DNA of 64,000 bases, from positions 1,612,001 through 1,676,000 of the forward strand of contig CP084616.1 in the NCBI GenBank assembly GCA_025917655.1, in the 5' to 3' direction. The first letter of the stretch is position 1; each line of letters starts with the position of its first letter. The notes under the pieces are model-generated. The model saw only the letters and a program-made list of their open reading frames with translations, did not search any database and was not told where the DNA came from. The translations under genes and the position numbers were made by a program. Source of the DNA: Chlorella sorokiniana (taxonomy: Eukaryota; Chlorophyta; Trebouxiophyceae; Chlorellales; Chlorellaceae). This document shows positions 12,301 through 23,166 of the stretch, one piece after another.

Positions 12301-15300
12301 GAACCAAGGGAACAGCTCTGGAGGCAGCAGCGGCTGCAGCGGCTTGCCAGCGGCCCAGCAGCCCAGCGCCGTCGCGCCGATGCAGGCGCCTCCCTGCGGC
12401 CGATCCGCGCCCAATGCGGCCCTCCTTTCTTTCCAGCCCGCACTTTCCACCCTCCCTCACCATGGAGCGCCATTTGGCGCGTATGTCTTCCACGCTGCGC
12501 CCGCCCAGCTGCTGCGAGAAGGCGCGGCGCACCGCCTCCCACCTGCAAGATACAACCCCGGGTGGAATCAAACGGTTCACAGCCACAAAAACAGGAAACA
12601 GTCAGACTGAGTCGGTCTGCGGAAGCAGCGGGGCGCGAGCAAACGCTGTGCTCGCGCTGGCTGCAGCTGCAAGGCCTGCAGGCCCGGCTGTGCGAGGCGG
12701 GCAGGCAGGCAGCGCGGCGGCGGCGGGCCGGGAGCAGCCGCCCCCTGCTCGCCCTGCGCGGCTCTCACTTGTTGACGCCGCACTCCTGCACACCGCTGAT
12801 CAGAGCTGCCTCCTCCTCTGCAGACCAGGCCTGTGAGGGGCCGGCGGCGGCAGCTGGCTGCGCTGCGCGCAGCGGCGCCGCCCCCCCGCCCCCACCGGCC
12901 GCCGCAGGGCCAGCCGCCTGCGTGGGCGCCGCCGCGTGCCGCGGTGCGGGCCGCGGGCTGCCCTGCGCGGGCGGCTGCAGCGCGGGGGCTGCGCCGCCGC
13001 AGCCTGGCCCGCATCGGATGTACCGACCGGCTGCTGCTGCTGCTGCTGCTGCTGCACATCATCCTGCACCCGGCCTGTTTCCACGAGGTGCGGTGCGGCG
13101 GGGGGGGAGCCCTCCCCGACCGCCTGCTGCTGCTGCTGCATGGGGCGCGGCTGGGGGCGTCCTCGGCCGCCGTCTGGCAGCCGCTCGCCGCCGTCTGGCT
13201 GCTGGGGACCCCTGCAGCCGCAGCCTGCTGGCCAGCCAGGGGATCCTGAGGCTGAGGGCCGCCGTCAGCGGGGCCAGCCCCTGCGTCATCGCCATCGCTG
13301 TCGTCGCTTAGAAGGTCGTAAGCGTCCGCGTAAGGGCGCTGCGCAGAGGCCTGCTGCGCCTGCGCTGCCAGCCGCCGAGCGAGCAGCGCCTGCGGCGAGA
13401 CGGTCTTCGCGGCTGCCGCCGCCGCCGCCGCTGCTGCCATGCCAGCGGCGGCTGCCTCCGCTGCGGCGGCGCCGCGGGAGGCGCTGCTGGGCCGGCTAGA
13501 GCCAGCAGAGCCTGATTCTGGGGGAGGGGATCGACTGTGCGGGGCGGCTGCACCGCTGCCGCCGCTGCTACCAGCGAGAGTGGGAGCGGAGGCCTCCTCG
13601 GTGCCCACGGCAGCGGCATGCTCCCCAGCGCCCGTTGCGGCCGCTGGGTTGCCAGCAGGGTCCGACACTGGCGCATCGCCAGTATGGGCAGCCGCCTCAG
13701 CAGCCTCAGCAGCCGCCTCAGCCGCCTCAGCAGCCGCCTCCGCCGCCTCAGCAGCCGCCTCAGCCAGTGCCTGCTCCCCATCTTCTCTCAGCTGGACCGC
13801 CTCCGCCCCAGGCTCTGCCGATGCGCAAGTGTCGGCCGGGCAGCACTCCCACGCCGCTCCTGAGCAGACAGCCCGGCCTGCCCAGCCTTGCCAGCCTGCC
13901 GCTGCTGCTGCTGCGGGGGCGGGGGCGACGGTGAGGGCAGTGCGTGCTGGGCCGCCGCATCGTCAGCAGGCAGGCGCTGCTGCTTCTGCTGCTGCGGCGG
14001 GGGCAACAGTGAGGGAGGTGCGTGCTGCGCTGCCGCGTCGTCAGCCCCGCCCTGCTGCTGCTCCCCTGCCGCAGCCTGCTTCATGCGCTGGGCCAAGGGC
14101 TGCTTGCTGGCGGCGCCGCCACCAAGCTGGCCATCGCGCGGCCTTGGCAGCTGCCCCGCTGCACCGCCTGCCTTGCGCTTCTTGGCGGCAGGCTGCCCCT
14201 CCCCTTGCCGCCCACGCTGCCCTGTGCCTGCCGCGGCACCCGCGCCAGTAGGCACGGCCTGTCGGTTGGCCGGACGCCCTTTCTTCTGCTTCTTGGCGGC
14301 TGGCGGCGTACCAGCCTCGTCCTGTTCCTCCGCTGCGGCAGGCTGCGCTGCACCCTGCTGCTGCTGCGGCTCCGTCTCGGGCGAGGCAGGCGTGCGGCCC
14401 CGCTTCCGTGCCGCCTGATGCGGGCCGGCGCTGCCTGACGCAGGCCTTGCGCGCTGCCGCTGCTGCTCCACAAGCTGCTGCTGCTGCTGCTGCTGCCCTG
14501 CAGCAGTTGGCGCAGTCTGCGGGGAGGGAGGCAGTCCGCCGTGCTGCCGCTGCCTGGCTGCCAGCGAGGGGGAGCCTGGCAGGCTGCTGCCGCCAGTCGC
14601 AGCCCCGGGGGCCGATGCAGGGGCTGCCGCTCCCGCGGCCGCGGGAGCGGCAGCCGCTGCCTGGGCCTGGGATGCCGCACGGGCTTTGGCCGCCATCTCC
14701 CGCAGCCGCCGGAAGTCCACGGGCTGGCAGCGGCTCTTGGGCTCGTACGCACATCCCTGCACCAGGCGCCAGGCAGGCCCAGCGCCGGGGTGAGCGATCC
14801 GGATGCAGCGGCACGCGCAGACTGTGGTGCATGCTGCGCTGTGTGCGTGCTCTGCCAAGCCTACTGCGGTCGGCCAGCCCGCAGCATGAGAGGCAGCGTG
14901 TGCCGTACCGAGCCAGCACCGCAGGGAGGGCGTACCGCGGCGGCAGGCAAGCACCTGTTTGTCAAACTCCCAGGACTTGGGGCTGAGCGTGCCCCGCCAC
15001 AGCCGCACGCTCGTCCGTGGCAGCTTCTCCGGCGGCGTGTCCTGGCGGGCGGGGAGGGGGCACAGCGGCGGCAGCAAGTCGTTGACCGCGCCGGGGTGTG
15101 TCGCGCCCCCTCAGTAGCAATCACCCCACGAACACTCGCACCATTGCACCCCACAGCGGCTGCAGCGCGCACAGGCAGGCGGAGGCTTGCAACCAGAACG
15201 GTAGCCATGCACAGACCGCCGGGCTCACCTTGAAATGCTTGTACACGACTGTGACGTGCCCCTTAGTCACCCTGCTGGCGGTGCCCAGATAGTAAACCTG

Positions 15301-16425
15301 GGGTTGAGAGTAGGTAGGGGAGGTGCTTTTGGTGTTCGCTTCGTGTCACAGCTTGCATGGGAAGTATTGCTGTGGATGCGCTGTGTTTCGTAGCGAGGCA
15401 AGGCTTCGGTTTCAGAGGGAGGGGCCAGGCAGGCCAGCCAGCGAGCCGCAGCATGCGCAGCGGCGCAGGGGCAAGCGTGAAGGGGTGCCAGGCCCTTGTC
15501 GCTGCTGGCGGCACCGTCGGCGCACCTCGCAACTGTCGTTGTAGGCAACCATGACCTCGTCGCCGTTGCTCACCGCCAGCTGCGCGGCAGGTGGCAGCGG
15601 GGGGCCGTCGGGGCACCGCTCGGCGGGATGCGGCAAGGAGTAGCTTCCCAGCCGGGCTTCGATCATGTGGCAACCAAGCCGATCGGATGCTTCTCTACAC
15701 CCAGACCCAACGTTGCAGAGGCACAGCATGGGCGGGATGCCAGCAGTCGAATGGAATCGACACTGCACTGAAGAGCCTGCCGCACCTTTGACAGAGAGTG
15801 TTTGAACTTCTTCGGACCTCCACAGAACCAGCAGACCCACTCGGCATCAGGATGGCCTGGCACGTCTTCAAATCTGGCTGCACACAAAGCCACGGTGGGC
15901 GGTTGAGGCAAGAGCAGCAGAGCAGGGTGCAACAAAGGTGGAGGCACGCTGCTCAGTGCTGCGCGGGCACAGGCAACGAGCACCCAGCAGCACGCTGGGT
16001 GCTGGCAGTCTGTGCAGCGAGCCTTATGCTTGCTGGGGCGCATTCCCTTGGGTTCCGGGTTGCAGGGCTCACCGTATCCGCAGCAATCGGGATGGAAGGC
16101 ATGGGGGCAGCGCTCACAGCAGAGCAGCTCTCCCGCAGTCTCGCACGCAGCTGCAAGCGTGAGCACCCACCAAACCGAGAGCAGAGCACAGAATCAAGCG
16201 GTGCTTGGGCGCAGTGCATGCACATGTAGGCAGCCAAACACAGGGGAACAGAGATGACGAGAAGGGAGCGCAGGGCACGCGGAGGCACGACAGCCGACCT
16301 CGCCGCCGGGCTGCTCTGCAACCCACGCTCCCTAACGCGTGCCCAAGCTCACCGCAGCCGTCTAGCTTGCCGTCTTCACCAATGAGCAGCGAGGGGCGCC
16401 TCTTGGCCCCCTTTTTGGACGGCAT
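9361..16425 (-). CDS. PHD-finger / Myb / Agenet chromatin-reader protein
   Basis: Probable nuclear histone- and DNA-reading protein. Start MPSKKGAKRR at 16425. Exons fixed by phase: 16425-16353, 16150-16073 and 15877-15786 together make a complete PHD finger (CAAC, LLCCERCPHAFHPDC, EWVCWFC). Then about 15720-15526 (SNGDEVMVAYND), 15298-15229 (VYYLGTASRVTKG) and 15041-14955 (VRLWRGTLSPKSWEFDKQ), together possibly Tudor-like. From 14756: Gln/Ala-rich, with basic KKQKKGRP, and acidic LLSDDSDGDD further on. A Myb/SANT domain spans an exon ending near 12773 (WSAEEEAALISGVQECG) and 12542-12461 (WEAVRRAFSQQLGGRS). Agenet-like exons: 11678-11577 (GSQVEVRAVGDGFRGGWF), 11271-11184, an EWIEFLHTTQDGRW exon, 10555-10463 (NDGWCMGEVVSAQPGSVGV). 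The Gln-rich tail ends at 9361. Several frame changes prevent one continuous translation, and two adjacent genes remain possible. Confidence 0.65.
11491..11509 (+). repeat. Poly-C run of 19 bases in an intron
   Basis: Nineteen uninterrupted C residues (poly-G in the transcript of the minus-strand gene), followed by ACCC and CA/ACC repeats, inside the intron between two Agenet-like exons. It may be mis-sized in the consensus. Confidence 0.8.
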
Positions 16426-16888
16426 TGCCCGTCTCAGCCAGGCAGCTCACAGCCTGATAGCTGCCAGGCTACTTTACGGCATGCCGCATTGCTTGTTATT
16501 CAAATTGGTGCACAGGTTCAGCGCTTCAGCACATCTGAAAAAGCCCAGCGGGCCTTCTGCAACTTCAGCTGTGGCTCCGGTTCACTGACGGCTGCCAGCC
16601 TTCCTGCGTGCGTCAACGAGTTGCCTGGCACGCTTATTCCATAGCGGAAACGCTCGATACAGCCGCGCCATCTGAAGTACACGACCCGCCGCACTCCGGT
16701 ACAGAGCGCCGCTGTGCCACTGCGCCGCGCGCAACCCACTCAAAGCCTGCGAGGTTACAAACTTGTCAAGCCTTGGTGAATCAATTTTCGAGTTTAGGGA
16801 TCCCTGAGCTTTCAGATGCTGGCCAGTACGGTGTTGTGACTTCCTCTCGCGCGTGTCGGGCGGCAGCCCAAGCCGCTGGAACCCGTGG
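16426..16888. other. Intergenic: promoter of the PHD/Agenet gene and 3' flank of the next gene
   Basis: No conserved coding segment. The stretch is lower in GC than the genes. It contains the TTACA (minus-strand TGTAA) at 16755-16759. Confidence 0.55.
16755..16759 (-). terminator. TGTAA polyadenylation signal
   Basis: Minus-strand TGTAA, 130 bases past the stop codon at 16889. Confidence 0.5.
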
Positions 16889-18616
16889 TCAGCCCGCCGC
16901 CGCAGTCATGCCTGGCCGCCACGTGGCGGCTCCACAGTCGCCGGTGACCCTCACGTCGCAGGCAGCAGGCGCTCCACCGCGGTCACCTCCCCCTGCCGGG
17001 GCTGGCCGGGAGGCGGACTGCGGGTCCATATCCAGGTAGGTGAGCTGTAGCTTCACGTTGTGCTGCGGTACAGGGGCGGTACAGCGGGCGGCGACCGGAA
17101 CGTGGGTGGCAGCGGCAGGGCAGGGGCAGGCAAGGGATGGGCGGGGGCGGCTGGCCGGAGAAGAGCTGCGGGCGGGGGGCGGATCGGAGGGCCTGGCACG
17201 GGCGCTAAGGAGGGCCCAGCACGGAGCCTCGCAGCAGCCGGCACAGCAGCTGCGGCGCGCACGACACGCAGCAGGCCCGCTGCGCAGGCTGCAGCCCACC
17301 CCGCAAAGTTCATGGACATGCCGTCCACCACCTCGTCCAGCACCGAGAGCATGAGGGAGATGACGTTGAAGTAGAAGATGCGCTCTAGGGAGTCGGGGAG
17401 CCACCTGGGCAAGGGGGCCGCAGGCACAGAGCACAGCAGGACATGAGGCCGGGCGCCGCCATTGTGTGGAGCCAGAACGGGGCAGCAGCAGGTGGGAGGC
17501 AGGGAGGCATGTCGAGGGAGGTGTGTGTGTGTGTGCGGGGGGGGGGCGGGGGAGGGCTGCGGCAATCAGCCGCGTTGGCGATCGGCCCGACCCTGCGGCA
17601 GAGCCCTCCCATCACACCTCCACCCCACTTCAGCGGGAGGGTCCCACCGGCAGGCGGGCCTGCTGGCCGGGGCTGGCTGCCTGGCCCCCAGCTCACCAGA
17701 TGTTGACTTCCTTGCGGGACAGCAGCTCATCCACCAGCCCCAGGATCACCGTCTTGTTCACGCCCTTGGTGAAGCGCAGGCGCAGGCCTGCCGGGTGGAA
17801 GGAGGCGGGCAGTTGGAGGCAGAGGGTTGCGTTTGTGCGCGTGTGTGTGCGTGCGTGTGTGTGTGTGGGGGGGGGGGGGCGCGCGCGCGACCGCGACCGC
17901 TTGTCAGCATCTGAGCATATGAACGTGGCAGGAGAGGGTTCGCGAAGCCCAGCCCGCTCCTGTGCCAAAGACCAATGGTACTTGCCACGGGCTGGCAGGC
18001 GATGACTGTCCCCTGAGAGCCCTGCTCTGCAGCCTGCCCGCCGCCCCCTGAGCGTTTGTGCCGCACGCATGCAGCAGGTGCCCAGCGCGCGGCCACCCGC
18101 ACGCACCCTTGTACGCCAGCGGCTCGTACTTGGTCACTACCTGCTGCAGCTGTTCCACCTTGGCCCTCAGCCGCGCGTTCTCCGCCGCAGAGCGCTCCGC
18201 GTCAAACTCGGTCTTGAAGTAGCGCTGAGCCCAGCGCGCCAGCAGCAGCCCCGCCAGGCAGCCGCACAGCGCGCCGCCCGCTGCCACCCACCCCGCCGCC
18301 AGCGCTGCCCTCGCTGGCACTGCTCAAGGGAGGGGGCGGTTGATGAAAAGATCAAGCAATGTCATTCTGGGTAGCATGCTGCGAGCCTGGGCACCCGGAG
18401 GTGATCTGCCCGCCTGCAAGCGGCTCGTCTTACCAGCTGTCGCTCGGCGGTGGCGGTCTTGGCGGCGTGCTGCAACAGCGGGCGCTTGCGCACGGAGGGC
18501 TGCACGTCCGCCTTCAAGGATGTTTGGCGAGCTGCCCAGGGCCTCCCGCTTGAAGACCGACAGCCGTGAGGCGGGGAATGCCGGGCTGACCCTAACGTGC
18601 ACATAGCGGCTTTCAT
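16889..18616 (-). CDS. Unrecognised membrane protein with coiled coil, possibly plastid-targeted
   Basis: Family not recognised. The start MKAAMCTLGSARHS at 18616 opens a Ser/Arg/Ala-rich, acid-poor leader that could be a plastid transit peptide. Exon 18318-18107 has a hydrophobic segment (ALCGCLAGLLLARWAQ) followed by a heptad-like helix (AENARLRAKVEQLQQ, VVTKYEPLAYKG). Exon 17787-17697 gives RLRFTKGVNKTVILGLVDE; the exon from 17404 gives WLPDSLERIFYFNVISLMLS and DEVVDGMSMNF. The last exon, 17062-16889, gives HNVKLQLTYLDMDPQSAS and ends MTAAAG. GT-AG borders agree in phase from the second to the third and from the third to the fourth exon; the first junction and the exon before the last are not resolved. 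A one-pass, coiled-coil membrane protein is an inference from composition only. Confidence 0.5.
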
Positions 18617-19078
18617 CGCTAACACAATAACTCAGATCTATACGATGTTTCTCGATGGAGCTGATCCCGACACCTGGCACACCAGCGCATGTGCTGTGAT
18701 GTCCTGCAGCAGCGCTATGCGCACGGGGGCCTGAAGGCACTTACAACGTGAACACCACAAGAATCACTGTATCTAATACGGACAGCTGTGAGAGCAATCA
18801 GAAGGCAGCACGGATGTGCAAATGTTCAGCGAGGGAGCATCAAAGCAGGAACCGAGACGTATGTCGATTGAAGTGCGGGCAGCGGGTTGACGTTTCTTTG
18901 AATTGAGCAAACAATCGGTGGATGAATCACTCTATGTGCGCTGGTATACCGGCGGCAGCGCATTGGGAGGTATTTATGCAGGCACACGGCACGGGAGCAT
19001 GCCGCGGGCGGGGGGGGCCACCAGAATGGAGCACAGGCAGGCTGCACCAGCAGACCGGCGCATGCGCCTGGCAGCGCC
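18617..19078. other. Intergenic
   Basis: Promoter side of the membrane-protein gene and 3' flank of the deacetylase gene. Nothing coding is seen; it holds the minus-strand TGTAA at 18741-18745. Confidence 0.55.
18741..18745 (-). terminator. TGTAA polyadenylation signal of the deacetylase gene
   Basis: Minus-strand TGTAA about 335 bases past the stop at 19079. Confidence 0.45.
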
Positions 19079-22000
19079 TCACATCATCAGGCGGCGGTCC
19101 ACCTTGAAACCGAGCGCCGCCAGCGCGTCCCTCGCCGTCGTCTGTGCCTGGGCGGAGCCGCCCCCGCCTGCTCCTGCTCATCAGCCGCCACCGCCGGCTG
19201 CGCCTGCTGGCCGCCTGCCAACGGGTTGCCGCTGCTGCCAGCGTCGCCGGCGGCGGCGGCGCGCCGCCCGGCCCTGCGGGGCCTCGGGCGGGCCCGGGTG
19301 CAGGGGTGGGGGCGCCGTTCCCATTGGTGGCGTTGCCGGGGGCGGTGGCGTTGCCGGGGCGCCGCCGGGCTGCCGCAACCCAGGGCTGCAGGGGTCAGCT
19401 GGCCGAGGGGCACAGGGTTCTGCATCCAGGCCAGCAGCTGGCGGATGGTAACCAGATACACATCAGGGTAACGCTCTGGGTCGGTGATCTCGTCTGAAAA
19501 GGGTGGGAAGGGGGAGGGGGAGAGCAGGCTCGAGCAGCTCACAAGACATCATGGCGCAACACAAGCTGTGCAGACCCCCAGGCGGCTGCTGCCTGCCGCT
19601 TGCCGCCATTTCTGTGGGCACCTCTGTCCCATACTCATCCCCAGTCGCTCGTCGCTTCCCCCATCCCACACACACAACCCAAAAACACATCAACACACAC
19701 ACACACCCCAAACACCAAACACCGCCACCCACCCAGGAAGCGCTTGACGTCTGCCTTGCGGTCCAGCAGCCAGGGGTGTGCCCAAAGATGGGGAAGGGGG
19801 CGCGGTTGCCGCCGTACGCCGCGTCGAACGACTGCTTCAGCACGGTGTAAGTGCTCACATCGTCACTGCGTTTCCGGGGATGGGGGCCGGTGAGGGTGGT
19901 TGGGGGCAAGCTGTGTGGGGGTGGCAAGCACGCGCTCCGTGTGTGTGTGTGTGTGTGTGTGTGTGGGGGGGGGGTCATGCAACCAAGCCCCAAAGTACTC
20001 CAGGAGGGACAGAAGGACCCACAGCGGCAGGTCCCCTTCAACCCTTTGGATGCACACGCTGCAGGCTGCCTCAAGCCAACCCCCGACCTCCCCATCGTCA
20101 CGAAACAAGGTGCAACAGAAATCCAAACAACAACGTAACAAAAAGTAGGGGGAGTTTGTATTCATCATAAAATATTGATCATAAAAGCAACTCACTCTCC
20201 GTAGTCCATGGAGAAGGCGACGTCGTCGCCGACCAGCTGCCACACGGGCACCTGCCAGAAGCCGGGCAGGCTCTCCGAGGCGGAGCACTCCTGGGTGGCT
20301 GAAAACCTGGGGCCAGGGGGCGCAGAGGGGGAGCAGGCAGGTCACGGCTTGCTTGCACGTTGCCTTGCTCGGGTTGGCAAGAACATAGGCGAGGGGTTTG
20401 GCTGGGTCAGGCTGGAGCAAGGGCCGCGCGGCCAGCGGAGGCGGGCGCCACCTGCCGGCAGGGCAGGCAGGCGGCGGCCGGGGCCACCGGGGAGCGGGCG
20501 CCGCTGCGCGCCCAGCGCAGCGCAGCGCGGCGCACCAGTCGCAGTTGATGGGGATGCCTTCGTCTGACTGGAACGGCCACACGCGGGCGGCCATGCCGCC
20601 GGAGAGAGAGTTGCCGGTGCCCTCCTCAATCAGGGAGCTGGGCGGGGAGGAAGGGGGTGGGGGTGGGGGTGGGGGTCGTCAGAGCGGCGGCACGGTCACG
20701 ACCAGTGGGGCCCCCGCGGGCGGCTGGTGGACGGAGGGATGGGTGGCTGCGTGCATGGGCTGGAGTACACCCCATGGGGCGCCAACAACACGCCACGCCT
20801 CTGCCCTGGCAAGCGCAGCTGTGCCCCCTTCAGCGCAGCGCATCCGTTGCCCCAGATTCACACATGCACACCTGAATTCGCTTGCCGTCAAATCCCCACC
20901 CCCCACCCCCTCCAGGATGTTTGCGCCCAACTTGCAGCGTTGCGTTGCGCTGCCTGCACACCTGTCGTACAGGAAGCCGTTGCCGGCCAGCAGCGCCCGC
21001 AGCGCGGCGTCCGACTCCAGAAACGGCGCCCGCAGCCCCACCACGTCCTCCTCCGGCACGCCGCACGCCACCAGGTCCTCCTGCGCCCCCAGCACCTCGC
21101 CCCGCAGCTCGGCGGCGCGCAGGCCCTTGAGGGAGGGGTGGGTGCGGGTGTGGTCCGCGATCTCGAAGCCACGCGCGTGCAGGTCAAGCATGAGGTTGCA
21201 CTCTGCGGTCGTTGGTTCCGGTTTGTTTGTGCAGGGGAGGGGGGGGGGGAGGAGTATGTGTTAGTGTGCTTTGATTTTGATGACAACTGCGGGTTGTGTG
21301 GTGTGTGTGGGCAGCGATAGTGCCAAGCAGGTGGGTTGCAACTGTGCGCAAGTCTGTTGCGAAGGAGGCGCCAGTGGTGCGTGGAAACAAAGAGCCCTGC
21401 CCCACACACCCAACCGCTGCCCCCAAGCCTTGGCCGAGGCTGCAGCCTCTGCGCGGAGCGTCGCACCGTTTGCGCTGTTGGTGGTGACAAACATGGTGCC
21501 GGCGGCGGTGCAGCCGGAGAGGGTGCGGTTGCCCAGCAGCTCCAGCATCAGGGAGTGGGTTGAATCCATGATGGCGTCGTCATGCTGCGCGGGAAGGAAG
21601 AAACATGCTGCAATCAAAGCCTGGTTGCGTCCAAAGTGGGTTTTGTGTGTGTCTCTGTGCGTGGGCTGATCGAAAGGTGGGATAGAAAGGGGGGCTGACG
21701 GCTGTTGAACGGCAGCCCAGGCAGACGCAAGCGGACAGAAAGGAGGAGAGGGGACGAGCGTGGTGGCAGCAGCGCAGTGCCTGGCCACAGTGCACTGTTA
21801 GGACCAGGATGCCGGGCGGCTGGGCGCAAGGCTTGTGGGAGGTGGTGGGCCGGATTGCAGACCGAGCCACACCCCAGGCTGTGCAGTAGCGCAGGGGAAG
21901 GTGGCGCGCGGCAGAAGTGCGCCTTGCAGCTGCCCCACCAACAGACATGCCTGGCCACAGCCCAAAGCCAGCCTCCTGTCTCACCGTAAACAGCACGAAC

Positions 22001-22300
22001 TGTGGGACCTGGTCCGGCTGCAGGCCGCCGGGAGGAGACTGGCTGGGGCCAACGAAGGCTGCAGGAGTTGACAAGACAGGTGGCGGGCGGCGGTCGGCGG
22101 TCAGCAGCAGCCGACCACTGCAGCCTTGCACGCGCAAGCAGCCTGGCCGGGCGACCGCAGCGGGGGTCGCGATCAGGCCATACATCATGGCAGCCAGCAA
22201 ACAGACGCCCTGGTACTCTTCCTGCCCCCGCGCCGCGTTCAGCGCGCCGACCCAGCCATAACCCACCGTTGGCTGCACTGATGGCTGATACAACCAGCAT
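19079..22300 (-). CDS. Polysaccharide deacetylase (chitin deacetylase-like, NodB fold)
   Basis: Predicted metal-dependent N-deacetylase acting on chitin-like polysaccharide. Exons fixed by phase: 22300-22267 (tiny, MLVVSAISAAN), 22058-21985 (PPGGLQPDQVPQFVLFT), 21584-21477 (HDDAIMDSTHSLM), 21202-20962, 20637-20534, 20306-20196, 19865-19733, then a last exon to the stop TGA 19081-19079 (ALGFKVDRRLMM). NodB motif 1 is split by an intron as FT/HDD; motif 2 is EIADHTRTH; motif 3 is GLRAPF. Paired Cys (NCDW, QECS) suggest disulphides. The segment HTPWLLDRKADVKRFL reads only if one base is added in the G run 19773-19776. A Pro/Gly/Ala tail precedes the C-terminus. The tiny first exon is the weakest part; the hydrophobic start suggests secretion. 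Confidence 0.82.
19939..19964. repeat. (GT)13 microsatellite followed by G10
   Basis: Thirteen GT repeats and then ten G residues, inside an intron of the deacetylase gene. Similar shorter GT/CA tracts lie in many introns of the window. Confidence 0.9.
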
Positions 22301-23166
22301 AGTTTGTAGTAAACCCCTCCATACGCTGCCTTGCGCGCCGCCGCGATATCACACATGGTGAGCCGGCCCCCTGTGCCACTTGAAGCGTTGCCGGGCGTGC
22401 AGGATGATAGATCACGAGTTAAGGATCCAATTGAGTGATCAGACGGCTTTTGTCGCATCTTCCGATGCCAGCGTCAGCACGCTGGACACGCAGCAGGCAC
22501 CTTGCCGCTTCCAACCATTGTCAGACTGCCGTGTCAATACGCGAGTCAGGCAGCGATCCAAATGCGATCTCCAGAGGTGTGCTTGTAGCCTTCACAACGC
22601 TCCAGAGTTCTGCAAGCCGCCCGCCCGCCCCCACCGCCGCCCAACACCTGCAGATGCACATGAGATGCCAGCACTCCGCCACTCCTTTTCAATTGAACGC
22701 GTTACCTCATTTCAGCTTTGTTCGCCGGATATGGCCTCGACAAAGGTGGTGCCTTTCGATCTTTTGCCCTCTCTGCTGGAGATATGGGCTGGCCAGCTCC
22801 AAGTGGAACCGGGTGCAAGTGGTATGCAGTGGCAAGCCACGGGTGCGCATCGACTTGACAGCGCAACCAGGCAGGAGCAGCCCGGCCATCGCCGTGGGCG
22901 ATCACAGCAGCCAGCATGCCGCCGCTCGATGTCCATGCCGCTGCCCGAGGCAGGTGCTGGCAGGAGCAGGCGAGGGTTGAATTACATGCTAGAAAATTGT
23001 CCAGATCCGTACGTAAAGGCGATAGCAGTGTCAAAATCCGCGTCCTGTGCCCGGAGCGCGAGCGTGCCAGCCGATGCGCTGTTGCGTCGCGCGCTGGGCA
23101 TGCCGCAGCGCGGGCCACCCCAGGAACTGGTCTGCCTCGGCTGGGCTCTCATAAACAGCTGGCTGA
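22301..23166. other. Intergenic
   Basis: Between the deacetylase start and the epoxide hydrolase stop. AT content is higher than in the genes and no conserved coding segment is found. Contains a minus-strand TGTAA at 22982-22986. Confidence 0.55.
22982..22986 (-). terminator. TGTAA polyadenylation signal of the epoxide hydrolase gene
   Basis: Minus-strand TGTAA about 180 bases past the stop at 23167. Confidence 0.5.
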
